Shown here one piece after another: positions 46,636-56,393 of a stretch of 64,000 nucleotides of DNA. The notes beneath the pieces are model-generated. The model did not search any database. It saw nothing but the letters and a program-made list of their open reading frames with translations, and was not told the origin of the DNA. Source of the DNA: Eulemur rufifrons (Eukaryota > Chordata > Mammalia > Primates > Lemuridae); NCBI RefSeq assembly GCF_041146395.1, contig NC_090986.1, forward strand, positions 40,522,001 through 40,586,000, in the 5' to 3' direction. Within the stretch, counting starts at the first letter, position 1. The number at the start of each line of letters is the position of its first letter. The position numbers were made by a program, and so were the translations under genes.

Positions 46636-47377
46636 CTAGATTTGTCGTTGGATCTTTACTTATAGGTTTAGTCTGGTTAACAGGACTCTTTGTGCTCTAT
46701 TCTTAGGCTGTGAAACAGTCTAGGTATGTTGCTTCTTTTGGCAAGAGGGGGAGACTGTTGTGTATTGTTCAGAGATTTTTCTGTTTCCGTTGGGGGACTG
46801 CTTCCGATGGGTCCAATCCTAGAGGATTGGAGTGATCCAGGACCGCTTTGGTGAGTTAGGACACTGTGTTGTGGTCTTTCAGAAGGCAGGCAGGGTCCAC
46901 ACTAATAGTAGACCGAAATTCTCTTTGTTTGTTTATTTGTTTGTTTCCCTTTGGTTCTTCCTCTATAGGGGAGGTTTCTGACTCTATCTGCCGGCAAGAT
47001 ACTAGCTATGGGGAGAGGACGGTGACTTTGCTTGCTCAGCGCCCCAGTTGCTGTAGCTCCCACGGGCAAAAGTCTGTCTTGGCCCAATGTCCCCAGGGAT
47101 CAGGTTCCACACTCTCGCTTCTGGAGAAGTATTCAGTGTTTACACTTGGGCAGGGATCCTATATAAGGTCCGTGGACCAGGGGAGAGGGCCGTCCAGGGA
47201 GCCTCTTGGTACCCTATTGCTCCGCAGTGACTTGGCTGTGGGCCCTAGAGTGGCGATTGCGTGCCCGCAGATCTCCGGCCCTGGGGGTGACTGCTCAGGA
47301 TCCAGTATGTACCAGAGCCAGGGACCTGGCCCGTTCCGAAGCTCACCGTGGGTCCCCAGTTAGAAGGCGAAAAGAGA

Positions 47378-47517
47378 GGAGAAAGAGAAGAGAAAAAAAA
47401 AAAAAAAGAAAAGGAAAGAAAGAAAAGAAAGAGGAGAAAACGAAAGAGAAAAGAAAAAAAGAAAAAGAAAGAAAGAAAAAGAAAAAAAAAAAAAAAAAAA
47501 AAGAAAAGAAACGCAAA
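47378..47517 (+). repeat. Polypurine (A/GA) tract in the L1 5' UTR
   Basis: About 140 bp almost entirely of A and G on the plus strand (pyrimidine-rich on the L1 sense strand). The purity of the tract suggests expansion or length variation. Confidence 0.95.
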
Positions 47518-47929
47518 AAGCCAAACCAAAAAACACCAAAAACGCCAACAAAAATGAACAAAAACAAACTACATAGCACTTCACCACACCGCAAGGCAGA
47601 AAGATACACAAATCTGAAGTATATAATTCAGCGACTCAATGTTTTTTTGTTTGTTTGTTTGTTTTACGCCTTAGCACAGGTCTGCCCCTTCACTTCCGCT
47701 CGGCTGGGTCCGGAGCGGCCATTAGATGTTTTTGTTTTTACGCCTTAGCACAGCTCCGCCCCTTCACGCCCGCCCGGCTGGGTCCCGGGCGGTTTCGCAG
47801 TGGATTTCAAGATGGCGTCTGCGCGCCCGCACAGCTCCGAGGGTGGTGGGGATCCAACCTCCGCGCTCAAAAAGGCGCGGCAGCCAGAGGCCCAGAGGGC
47901 AAAGGTGCCCGCCGAGGCTGTCCGCCGCC

Positions 47930-48010
47930 AGAAAAAAAAAGAAAAAGAAAAGAAAAGGAAAGAAAAAAAAGAAAAAACCCAAAAAAAACAAAAACAAACA
48001 CAAACACAAA
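47930..48010 (+). repeat. Second polypurine tract in the L1 5' UTR
   Basis: A/G-rich run, then A/C-rich (CAAACACAAACA), on the plus strand. Confidence 0.9.
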
Positions 48011-48206
48011 CAAACAAAACCCAGAAGAAATTTACCAAGAATAAAATATACAGTTCGGCGAGCCTATTCTTCTTGTTCGTGTTGTTTTTTTTTTTTTTTT
48101 TTTGCCTTAGCGCAGCTCTGCCCCTTCACCCCGAGCGCGGCCCCGGCATATCCCGTACTCCTGGCGTTGGTTCAGAGACCAGCGGAGGGCGCCGGGCAGA
48201 GAGAGC

Positions 48207-48968
48207 CGCTCGGCACTTTATGGCTCCCGAGCGGTTTCGCCCTCGCTTTCAAGATGGCGCCTGCAGAGCTCTGGGGCTGGAGGAGACCGGCTCCTCGGCA
48301 GGCAGAGACCGCCACTGCCCGAGGGCTGGCCAGCAAGAACGCGCACCAGGGGGTCACCGGCTGGAGAACCGCCGAAAAAGGCAGCACGGGCAGAAAGAGC
48401 CGCTGGGCACTTTTTGGCTCCCGAGCGGCCCCGCCCTCGCTTTCAAGATGGCGCCTGCCGAGCTCCGGGCCGGAGGGGGCCGGCTCCCCGGCAGGCAGAG
48501 ACCGCCACTGCCCAGGGGCTGGCCAGCAAGGACGCGCACCGGGGGTGACCGGCTGGAGAACCGCCGAAAAAGTCAGCACGGGCAGAAAGAGCCGCTGGGC
48601 ACTTTTTGGCTCCCGAGCCGTTTCGCTCTCGCTTTCAAGATGGCGCCTGCCGAGCTCCGGGGCTGGAGCGGACCAGCTCCCCGGCAGGCAGAGACCGCCA
48701 CTGCCCAGGGGCTGGCCAGCAAGGACGCGCACCGGGGGTGACCGGCTGGAGAACCGCCGAAAAAGGCAGCACCGGCAGAAAGAGCCGCTGGGCACTTTTT
48801 GGCTCCCGAGCCGTTTCGCTCTCGCTTTCAAGATGGCGCCTGCCAAGCTCCGGGGCTGGAGGGGACCGGCTCCCCGGCAGGCAGAGACCGCCACTGCCCA
48901 GGGGCTGGCCAGCAAGGACACGCACCGGGGGTGACCGGCTGGAGAACTGCCGAAAAAGGCAGCACGGG
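48207..48968 (+). repeat. Four tandem ~193-bp units in the L1 5' UTR
   Basis: Each unit carries GAGCCGCT.GGCACTTT, GGCTCCCGAGC, CGCTTTCAAGATGGCGCCTG, the GAGACCGCCACTGCCC block, a GGGGCTGGCCAGCAAG block and GGAGAAC(C/T)GCCGAAAAAG. The anchor CAAGATGGCGCC occurs at 48250, 48444, 48636 and 48829, spacings of 194, 192 and 193 bp. A related single CAAGATGGCG at 47808 lies outside the array. Units are highly alike but not identical. The written strand is that of the YY1-like motif, opposite to L1 transcription. Confidence 0.95.
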
Positions 48969-49430
48969 GTACAACGCTATTTGCTGTCCGGGAGTCTTTT
49001 GTGTTTTTCTGCCCTGGGGCAGATCCGTCCCTCCTCGCCAAGCGCTGTCTCAGCTGAGATCCCCCAGGTTCTAAGGTAATTTCTCAAAAAAAGCCTCCTG
49101 TCTCCAATGCGCCACGTATCCCTCAGTGATTCTGTGCTGGCCTGGGTCAGGGCTCCGTTCAATTGGGAGCGGAGGGCCAGCCGCTTTCCCGAGAGGCTGC
49201 ACCCGCCCCGGCTGGGGGCGGGTGTATCCGACCCGCGCTCCGCTGGCTAGTGTCTGTCCCGCGTTCCCAATTTTCGTTCACCTCAGACCTCACTCGCTCT
49301 GTCTGTCCCACGCTGATTCTCCGTGGATTCACACCGCTGTTCCTGTGTGGGAGCGGTCTTCTAGCGTTGTGGCAGGTCCGGACTGATGCCTTCCCTCCCA
49401 GGAGCGCAGATTCAGGCCGTCACCACGACT

Positions 49431-49447
49431 CCGCCATCTTTGATCTC
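49431..49447 (-). promoter_or_regulatory. YY1-like site at the L1 5' end
   Basis: The first bases of the L1 sense strand read GAGATCAAAGATGGCGGAGT. The AAGATGGCGG core matches the YY1 motif near the +1 of primate L1s (human CAAGATGGCCG), where it fixes accurate transcription initiation. Confidence 0.8.
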
Positions 49448-49457
49448 TCTCATTTTT
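49448..49457 (+). repeat. Target-site duplication, right copy (full-length L1)
   Basis: TCTCATTTTT, matching 41402-41411. Confidence 0.75.
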
Positions 49458-50215
49458 GTTTTAATTAGCATTTCCTAATGACCAATGATGTTCAGGTACC
49501 CATTAGCCATATATGTGTTTTCTTTTGATAAGTGTCTGTTTAAATCTTTTCCCCATGTTGTTTTTTAATTGAGTTTTTTATCTTTTTTGTTGAGTTTAAG
49601 AGTTCTTTATATAACATATTCTAGATACAAACCTTCTGTCAGATATGTGTATCACAAAAAGTTTTCCCCATCTTTGGTTTGGCTTTTTCACTTTCTTAGT
49701 GGTGCTTTTGAGGAGGAAAAGTTTTAATTTTTTCTAAATTCCAATTAATCATTTCTTTACAAATAGTTCTTTTTTGTGTGTCCTATTTAAGAAATCTTTG
49801 CCTGTCTCAAAGTTTCAAAGGTTTTCTCTGTGTTTCCTTCTGGAAGTTTTATAGCTTTAAAGTTAATACTTGGGTTTATATTTCATTTGGAATTTATTTA
49901 AATGTATGATGTGAAGTAATGGTCAAATTTCATTTTTTTTCTGCACTGATATCAAGTAGTTCAGTACCATTTGTTGAAAAAATAATTTTTTTTCTCATCA
50001 AATTACCTTGGTGCTTTTGTCAACGAACAAATAAAAAAAACAACCAACCAACCAGCAAACAAAAACCCCAAACTGAGCATATACTCGTGGATCTATATTT
50101 GGATTCTCCATTGTGTTGTATTTATTTATATGCCTATTTTTGTACAACTTCCACACTGTCTTGACATAGTAGCTTTATATAGAAAGTCTTGAAATTAGGT
50201 TTTGTAGGTTGTTAC
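49458..50215 (-). mobile_element. Old L1 fragment C, part 3
   Basis: The host L1 resumes after the full-length L1: GTTTTAATTAGCATTTCCTA, AATGACCAATGATGTTCAGG, AGTTCTTTATATAACATATT, CTTGGTGCTTTTGTCAACGA, and TCTCCATTGTGTTGTATTTA. A small AACAAACCAACC-type simple repeat lies at 50025-50075. Confidence 0.8.
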
Positions 50216-51199
50216 TATGAGATTAAAGTAGATACAGATAGATAATGGCAGTTCTGAAATAGTCCTGTTGGCTCTCTCAGGAATATATGTCATTTCCGTC
50301 ACAATGAGTTCAGCCATGGACATTGTTATTGGCCGCTAAAGACTGAAACTTGTGAGTGGGCTTGTTCTGCTGGTGCCATTTAGTACCTGAATACAGGGAC
50401 TATATAGTCAGAAGCTCAATTCCCTTTATTGCAGCCTTTATTCCATTGAGTTTCTGAATTTGGGAGTTAAAATTTATATCTTAAAATGTTGCTTCTCAAT
50501 ATTTAAATAGATTAGATAGAATTTTTTATTATGGTGAATTCCTTGACTTTGTAGCTATTTCTTTCAACAACACCATGCAGAAAGATGGTGATACTAGGCA
50601 TGATTTTGTCTATGAGCCTTGTATAAATTTAAGGTTCTCGATGATGGCAGACAACCTCATTGCAAACTGCCTTGCACACAATTTTTTGGTTTGCACAAAG
50701 CAGATTGCTAAAGTTGGATTTTGAGGTCTAGATTTGTTGTGTTTCTAAAACACCTACTTCTGGAAATCACTTCAGATGCATGAGCTTTTGCGTAAGTTTC
50801 CTCAAATTAATGTGGTTGCCCATTTTTATTTACTTTCACTCCTCTTTTGCTTTGTGGCATTTGTAGTTCCTTTCCAGATCCTCTAAGGCCTAACCTGAAA
50901 GAGATGGAGCACTTATATATAGCTCTCATACACTGTCAAATTCCTCTGTAATCCAATACAAAGCAAGTGGGGGAAATGGATTATCATGCATTAACTATTT
51001 GTTTACTAATTTTTGCCTCTCTTCATTAGCCTGGCTTTTTAATTTTCATTAAGCTCATCCTGATTTCATTAAGATTCTGGCTATTTGCTTACTGAGTTGC
51101 CTTATAATTTATATGAATTATACAAATTCTGTGAATCTGTTATTTGTTATAATGGTCTGTCTCCTTTAAATTGATTGCCATCCCACTGTCATGAGCACC
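50216..51199. other. Unassigned non-coding DNA
   Basis: No gene or repeat family recognised. Confidence 0.35.
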
Positions 51200-51345
51200 A
51201 TCTGTGGAGTCAGGAGGTCTGGGGTTTTGTCCCTGTCCTGCTTTTAACTAGTTGTGTGACCCTGTATAAAACACTTATTCTTTCCGGGATTCAGTTTGTG
51301 TTGGTCTAGATGGTCTTTGAGATCCATTATAGCTCCAATATCTCA
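51200..51345 (+). mobile_element. MIR SINE fragment
   Basis: MIR core: GTGGAGTCAGGAGGTCTGGG, TAACTAGTTGTGTGACCCTG, TTCTTTCCGGGATTCAGTTT, and GATGGTCTTTGAGATCCATT. Confidence 0.75.
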
Positions 51346-52129
51346 GGATTATAAATTGATTAAAGTGTTTCAATGGAAATTTCAGTCTTCAAATGGATTC
51401 CTTTAGTAAACTCTATATGATTGTTTGGTATCTATGCCAAATGCATTCTTCATGGGTATATCATACAAATTATGTCAAATAGGTTATTTTAAAGAGTACG
51501 AGGCCAGTACATTTATAACAGCAAGCTTGACAGATGACAAATGATGCCTATGTTGTATCAGTAAAGGAGAAAGAAATTCATGTTGTTTGACTAAAACATT
51601 GCCATTGTGTTTATTGCCTATCTAGAGTAAAACAAAAACTATTTTGTCACATTATTGTTTTTCTAGATGAGAATGTTTTGCAATGTGTGCTCTCTGAAAC
51701 TGAGGGAAATTATTTTTCTGGTTTCTGACAAGCCTTTAAATAGTCTTTTGTCGGTTCGAGAAATCATTGCCTTAGAGCCATTAACCCTCACATCTACTAG
51801 AAATCGTATTTCTTACATTTTAGAACTCCTTTGGAGTAAGTTTTATGTAAGCTGAGTGAGTCATCATGGATGTTGCCAGTTTAGCCAGCAAAATTGCATA
51901 TGATAGAGAAAAAAAAGTTTATAGCCTCCCAGCTTCTTACTTTTTAGATAAGAAACCTTCAAATAAAGCGTTTCTATGAGCCTCCTGGGAGTTTGGATTA
52001 CTTTTGTAGGATGTCACAACCAAGAATAATTGAAACTCTATCTTCTTTGATAAGGTTGGCCCCTATTTTCAACCTGCTCACATGAACCCTTGACTTTCTT
52101 TCTATATGATTCCTTTTCTATATTCTATA
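51346..52129. other. Unassigned non-coding DNA
   Basis: No gene or repeat family recognised. The plus-strand frame 51667-51855 lacks a domain. Confidence 0.35.
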
Positions 52130-52133
52130 TTAA

Positions 52134-52457
52134 CACATTAACTGCCACATGAGTTGTATTTAACTCATGCTAATTTTGAGCCCAGGGCCTGGTGAGGCAA
52201 AACCTGGGAAAAACCCTGCAGTTGGTTTGTGAAAATATTTCTTGTTGATGTTCTTATTGTTACAGTTAATATTGACAAATCAATGCTAAAAATGTGGATT
52301 AAATGAATAGAAGTCAATAAATTTTATTTTTCATTGAATTTTTTATTAAATTAGAAACGATCATTTTGTTTTTGAACTTATTATACTATTTTCATAATAA
52401 AACACTGTGGCCCCAAGGAAAAAAAATTCTTTTTTTCCAAATGTGGTAGTCAATGTG
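52134..52457. mobile_element. piggyBac-type MITE
   Basis: A 324-bp element with terminal inverted repeats: CACATTAACTGCCACATG at the left and, as reverse complement of the right end, CACATTGACTACCACATTT. The left flank is TTAA (52130-52133), the piggyBac target. The right flank CTAG (52458-52461) looks like a decayed TTAA. Subterminal text includes GAGTTGTATTTAACTCATGC. No coding capacity is seen. Short piggyBac derivatives are known from the mouse lemur lineage. Confidence 0.75.
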
Positions 52458-52544
52458 CTAGTAAAATTCAGAGCACTTTAGTAGTCAGGGTTCACTGTAT
52501 TATTTCTTACTTTCTGATAATAACTATTGTCTATTCATCCTTAT

Positions 52545-52750
52545 TAAGGTCCATGTATTGCACTGTGCACATCATACATCAATCCACATCATTAAACACT
52601 TACAACAATTATAAGAATGTTGGCCTTTGAGGAAGAAGAATGGTAAGGATCAGCAAGGTTAAGTGGTTTGCCCAAGGGAATACAGTAGGAGAAAGGGTGG
52701 GAGAGTGATCTCAGCTCTGTGACCACAAAGCTTTTGCTCTTTCACTGGGT
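52545..52750 (-). mobile_element. MIR SINE, reversed
   Basis: Reversed MIR text: CATCATTAAACACTTACAAC, GGTTAAGTGGTTTGCCCAAG, GGAATACAGTAGGAGAAAGG, and TGATCTCAGCTCTGTGACC. Confidence 0.7.
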
Positions 52751-53326
52751 CTTAGGTATGAAATACAACAGAGTACCGTGACTATTAAAATATTTTCAGT
52801 CTGAATTTGAAAGTTATTCATTATGCTGTGGTATGAGGTTGGTTATAGACTAGATAGTGAGATAATGGCTTTGTCTACCAAATTAAAAAAGCTTCCTTCT
52901 TCCTAGTCATCTGCATCTTTTTTTGACTGATGTATTCTGTTAGAGTTATTTGCACTATGGTTCCTACTATTAGGCTCACCTGCTGCAAATAAAGCCACAA
53001 CTACTCTTAACAATGGTATATATGCAGGACGTGGTCTTTAAATGAGCTTATTCTTACTCCCAGCTATGAATTCTTTCATTAAAAATTCAGCCCCTGATTC
53101 TTGGTCATAGTTACAGAATCATAAAATAAGAAGAAATTTTTGAGATTATATGAAAGTAAACTTTCATTTTAAAGAAGAGAAAAATAAGGCCCGAATGATT
53201 GAATATTGTTCGTATTTATGTGGTTGGGAAAGTTTTTCAGATGCTTAAACTGTTGAAAGTAAAAAGGAAGACTCCCATTACTATGGTGAGGTCCACACAA
53301 TGCCAGAATTCCAGACTCACATATCC
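52751..53326. other. Unassigned non-coding DNA
   Basis: No gene recognised. A block near 53110-53190 (AATCATAAAATAAGAAGAAA) may be a decayed ancient repeat. Confidence 0.3.
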
Positions 53327-53690
53327 AGTGCCTACTGAAAATCTCCACATGGATATCTAATTGGCACTTTTAACTTAACATAGCCAAAACAGAAATTTTA
53401 TCCCTATACACCTGAACGCCACTGATTTTTTAGTCTTTCTAATTCTAAATGACATCTCTATTCTCTCAGTTGCTCAGATAGAGAAATCTAGGAATTATAC
53501 ATAGTTTACACTTTATCTCATTTGTTACATCCAGTCCCTTAATGAGTTCTGTTAATTATACTTCAAATACACTGACTCCGTTCATCTGTCTTCATATCCA
53601 TCTCTACCCTCCTACTCTAATATGCCATAATTTTCATTTGACCTACTGCATCAGCCTCCTCTTTGTCTCCTTGTTCTACTTTTGTCCTCT
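53327..53690 (+). mobile_element. L2 LINE, 5' part (interrupted)
   Basis: L2 ORF2-region text in order: CTTAACATAGCCAAAACAGA, TTCTCTCAGTTGCTCAGATA, CATTTGTTACATCCAGTCCC, and CATTTGACCTACTGCATCAG. It resumes near 54146 after an insertion. Confidence 0.75.
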
Positions 53691-54145
53691 GAGTTGGCCA
53701 GTTGTCTTTCAGTTTCCTGATCTCCTGTGCAGCATTGAGACTCAGAGAACTAAACTTCCCAGCCTCTCTTGTCCTTCTAGGTAGAGTCATCCTATAAGAG
53801 GCATTGGTGGAAGATTGCTTCTTGTGGTGTCTTCAACACCAGCTGCTTTTTTTCCCCTGTGGCTCCACCTCCCGCTAGATACTCCCACCTTCTGTAGACC
53901 TAACTTCTCTAGGAAGCCGTTGCCACGCTAACGCCAACTGGGTGGCTCCAGCTTCTTGGCCCTGCTCACACTACCTCCTCCCTCAGTTCCTTTGGTCCTA
54001 GAAGTGTTTGTGTCTGTGACGAATCTCAGGTTGCTTCATCATACCGTGTTTGAACTCTTTGGTCTTCTATTAGCTGTGTATCTGATTCCTAGTATTAAAT
54101 CTCCTTTGTTTAAAAGACACAAAGTAATTTCTATTTCTTTACTTG
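53691..54145 (+). mobile_element. Insertion within the L2, probable old retroelement
   Basis: A ~455-bp segment separates two collinear L2 parts. It ends near TATTAAATCTCCTTTGTTTA (an ATTAAA signal), followed by TTCTTTACTTGACCCTGAT, suggesting an LTR-like retroelement on the plus strand. No family was assigned. Confidence 0.5.
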
Positions 54146-54690
54146 ACCCTGATCGATATATCCCTATGCAATACATTTTCCATATAGAAGCCAGAGAAAT
54201 CTATTAAAAATATAACTTGGATCCTGTCACCTCCACCTCCCCTTATCCTCCCAAACTCAGTTAAATCTTTTAAAAAAACTTTTGATCCCAATGAAAATAA
54301 AATATAATCTCCTTATACTGGCTTACAAAGCCAAGTAGATTCTTAATGATCAAGTAGATCAAGTTTGTCACTCTTGCCTCATTTATACCATGCTCCCTTT
54401 TTTACCCATTGTACTCCAGCTATGCTGATCTTTGTTTCTTCTTTGAAGAAACCAAGCTGTTCTGGCTTCAGGACTTTGGCACAGACTCTTCCTTTCACCT
54501 AGAGTGCTCTTCTCTCTGAGCCTCACGTTGGGGCTACTTCTCATCATTCAGATCTCAGGTTTGATATCAACTCTTCTACAAGACATTTTATGACACCCAC
54601 TCTGGTGTTTCAGCTTCTCTTTGTCTCTGCTTTTCCCATCTCCTTCTACTCTTACTACCTTTATTTACTCATCTTTCTTAACTTGTGGCT
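54146..54690 (+). mobile_element. L2 LINE, 3' part
   Basis: L2 text resumes: AGAAGCCAGAGAAATCTATT, TATACTGGCTTACAAAGCCA, TGTACTCCAGCTATGCTGAT, TCAGGACTTTGGCACAGACT, and ATTCAGATCTCAGGTTTGAT. Confidence 0.85.
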
Positions 54691-55821
54691 TTTACAAACT
54701 TATAACTTCTTCTGCATCATGACTGCTGCTTATTACCTGGGTGACTCTCTCAGTTTCTGCTTCTACTCAGAGTATGTTCTGTATTCTGAGTCCCTGGGAA
54801 GACCAGCCCAGATTCCATGGTCACGCACCAATATGGAGCAGGAGGGCTTGGCAAGCTTCTCCTGCCTGATGACCCACAGAGGCTGTTGGCTCTCTTCCCA
54901 CCTCGCCTATTAAAGAAGGCTTTTTGTTCAGAGGCTGATTGCTGGGCCCCGAGCCCACAGTAATTTATGATCATGAATGGATATTGCAGCTCTCAGAGAG
55001 AACGATGCCTTGCCCAATATAGGGAAAATGTTTAGCAGAGACTCATGTGGAAGAAGGAGAAGGCAGTGCTGTTAAGTGCTAGGAAAGGTATAAAAAGAAT
55101 AACAATCTGTGTTTAGACTGAAAATGGTAGAATAGTCTGCGTGAAGATCAGGAGGGATTGCAGAAGTCCTAGTTTTCTCAGAAAAAGTCTGCTCTCTTCA
55201 TTTCAGAAGTTTAGGTGACTGCAGGAAACCCCACATCCTTCTTAGAGGGGTAGGGCAGAGTGACAGGGAGGTCTCGAAATTTGGGAGACAATGCTCACAC
55301 TTGAGGATTTTTGTTCTAAACAAGCAGGATCACTAAGAACAAATTGCTTTGATGAAAACATTGTATTTGGCAAATACAGGAGCCATGCACCTGGTAGGCT
55401 ATTTAAGGAGAGGTGGTTTCCTAATGTACCAGTTATAGACAGTTACTCTTGTGTAATCCAGAGTTATCTTTAGGGTTTCATTCACAAAACTACTTTGGAC
55501 ACTTTGGAGCTATCTAAAGTCCTCCTGGGACCTGAATTGCACAGTTGCCTTTCCAACTTGTGGTGATGGGACCCCTGAGGAGTTTGGGAGCCTTTTCTTC
55601 ATCTATACCTGGATTTTCTGGGAAGGAATAATAGCAACAGTTCAGTCATCAAAAAGGAAACCCCTTTAATAAAGTTAAGAAAATACACTGAGCCAAGGAA
55701 GAAGGAGTGTATTTTTGTCTTGTCTCAGAAGCAAAAAGAATCGTGGTCTGAGGAGAGCATGTTGGGAGCACTTAGTACAGAGGGCTTTTGAACAAGTTCT
55801 TTGAAAGAGCTATAAAGTAAG
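54691..55821. other. Unassigned non-coding DNA
   Basis: No gene or repeat family recognised. The plus-strand frame 54590-54913 partly overlaps L2 and has no domain. Confidence 0.35.
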
Positions 55822-55882
55822 TGTGGTAGACAGAACTTGTGAATATAATGAGGTATCACTTCTTTAATGGTGTTATGTTATA
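55822..55882 (+). mobile_element. MaLR-like LTR, 5' part (interrupted)
   Basis: Start of an LTR: TGTGGTAGACAGAACTTGTG, TCTTTAATGGTGTTATGTTA. The text continues at 56394 as CAGTTGACCTTAAAAAAGGG. Confidence 0.7.
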
Positions 55883-56393
55883 TGGTATCCCAGTTTGCTA
55901 GAGCTGCAGTAACAAAGTACCACAAACTACTAATAGACGGCTTAAAACAACAGAAATTTATTGCCCCACAGTTCTGAAGGATGTATGTATGAAATCAGGT
56001 TTTGGTGGGGCCATATGCCCTCTGAGAATTTGGACAGAATCCTTCCTTGCCCCTTTCTAGCTTCTGATGGTGGCAGGTTAATATTTGGTGCTCCATGGCT
56101 CGTAGTTACATCAGTTCAATCTCTGCCTTGCTCTTCACTTGGTGTTCTTCCTGGGTGTCTTCACATCATCTTCCCTCTATATGTCTGTCTCTCTGTCCAA
56201 ATTTCCACTGTTTATAGGGATACCTGCCATATTGGATTAGGGCCCACCTTTTTAACCTCATTTTCAACTCGAATCCTCTTTAAAAACCCAATTTCCAAAT
56301 GAAGTCACATTGTTACTAACTCCCTTGACTGGGGGTTAGGACTACAACATATCTTTTTTGGGGGGGACACAATTCAATCCATAAAAGATGACA
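55883..56393 (-). mobile_element. MaLR-like solo LTR nested in another LTR
   Basis: Reversed LTR text: GCTGCAGTAACAAAGTACCA, GGCTTAAAACAACAGAAATT, GTGGGGCCATATGCCCTCTG, TGGATTAGGGCCCACCTTTT, and CACAATTCAATCCATAAAAG (its start on the minus strand). It splits the plus-strand LTR. Confidence 0.85.

Larger units (their letters stand above)
41412..49447 (-). mobile_element. L1: Full-length LINE-1 with intact ORFs
   Basis: An ~8.0-kb non-LTR retrotransposon on the minus strand. In sense order it has a ~2.8-kb 5' UTR (49447-46636), ORF1 (46635-45631), a 39-bp spacer, ORF2 (45591-41713), a ~300-bp 3' UTR and a short A tract (41412-41418, merging with the duplication). A 10-bp duplication TCTCATTTTT flanks it, and the old host L1 text is continuous across it. 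Both ORFs are free of stops and frameshifts, which indicates a young insertion. At about 6 kb, human L1 is shorter, mainly because its 5' UTR is about 0.9 kb. Structurally, this copy could be retrotransposition-competent. Activity is inference. Confidence 0.96.
46636..49447 (-). promoter_or_regulatory. L1 5' UTR / internal promoter, about 2.8 kb
   Basis: The region upstream of ORF1 in L1 sense. It is CpG-rich from about 47690 to 49440. It consists of a 5'-terminal unique part (49447-48969), four ~193-bp tandem units (48968-48207), a section with repeated CCTTAGCRCAG-type motifs and two polypurine tracts on the plus strand (47378-47517 and 47930-48010), and a final leader (47377-46636). L1 5' UTRs act as internal RNA polymerase II promoters. 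Here the start carries a YY1-like site. Its length and tandem units resemble the monomer promoters of mouse L1 more than the human one. Confidence 0.85.

Noticed and set aside
47245..47611. Phe- and Lys-rich open frames on both strands
   Set aside because: They are translations of the polypurine/polypyrimidine tract in the L1 5' UTR, not genes.
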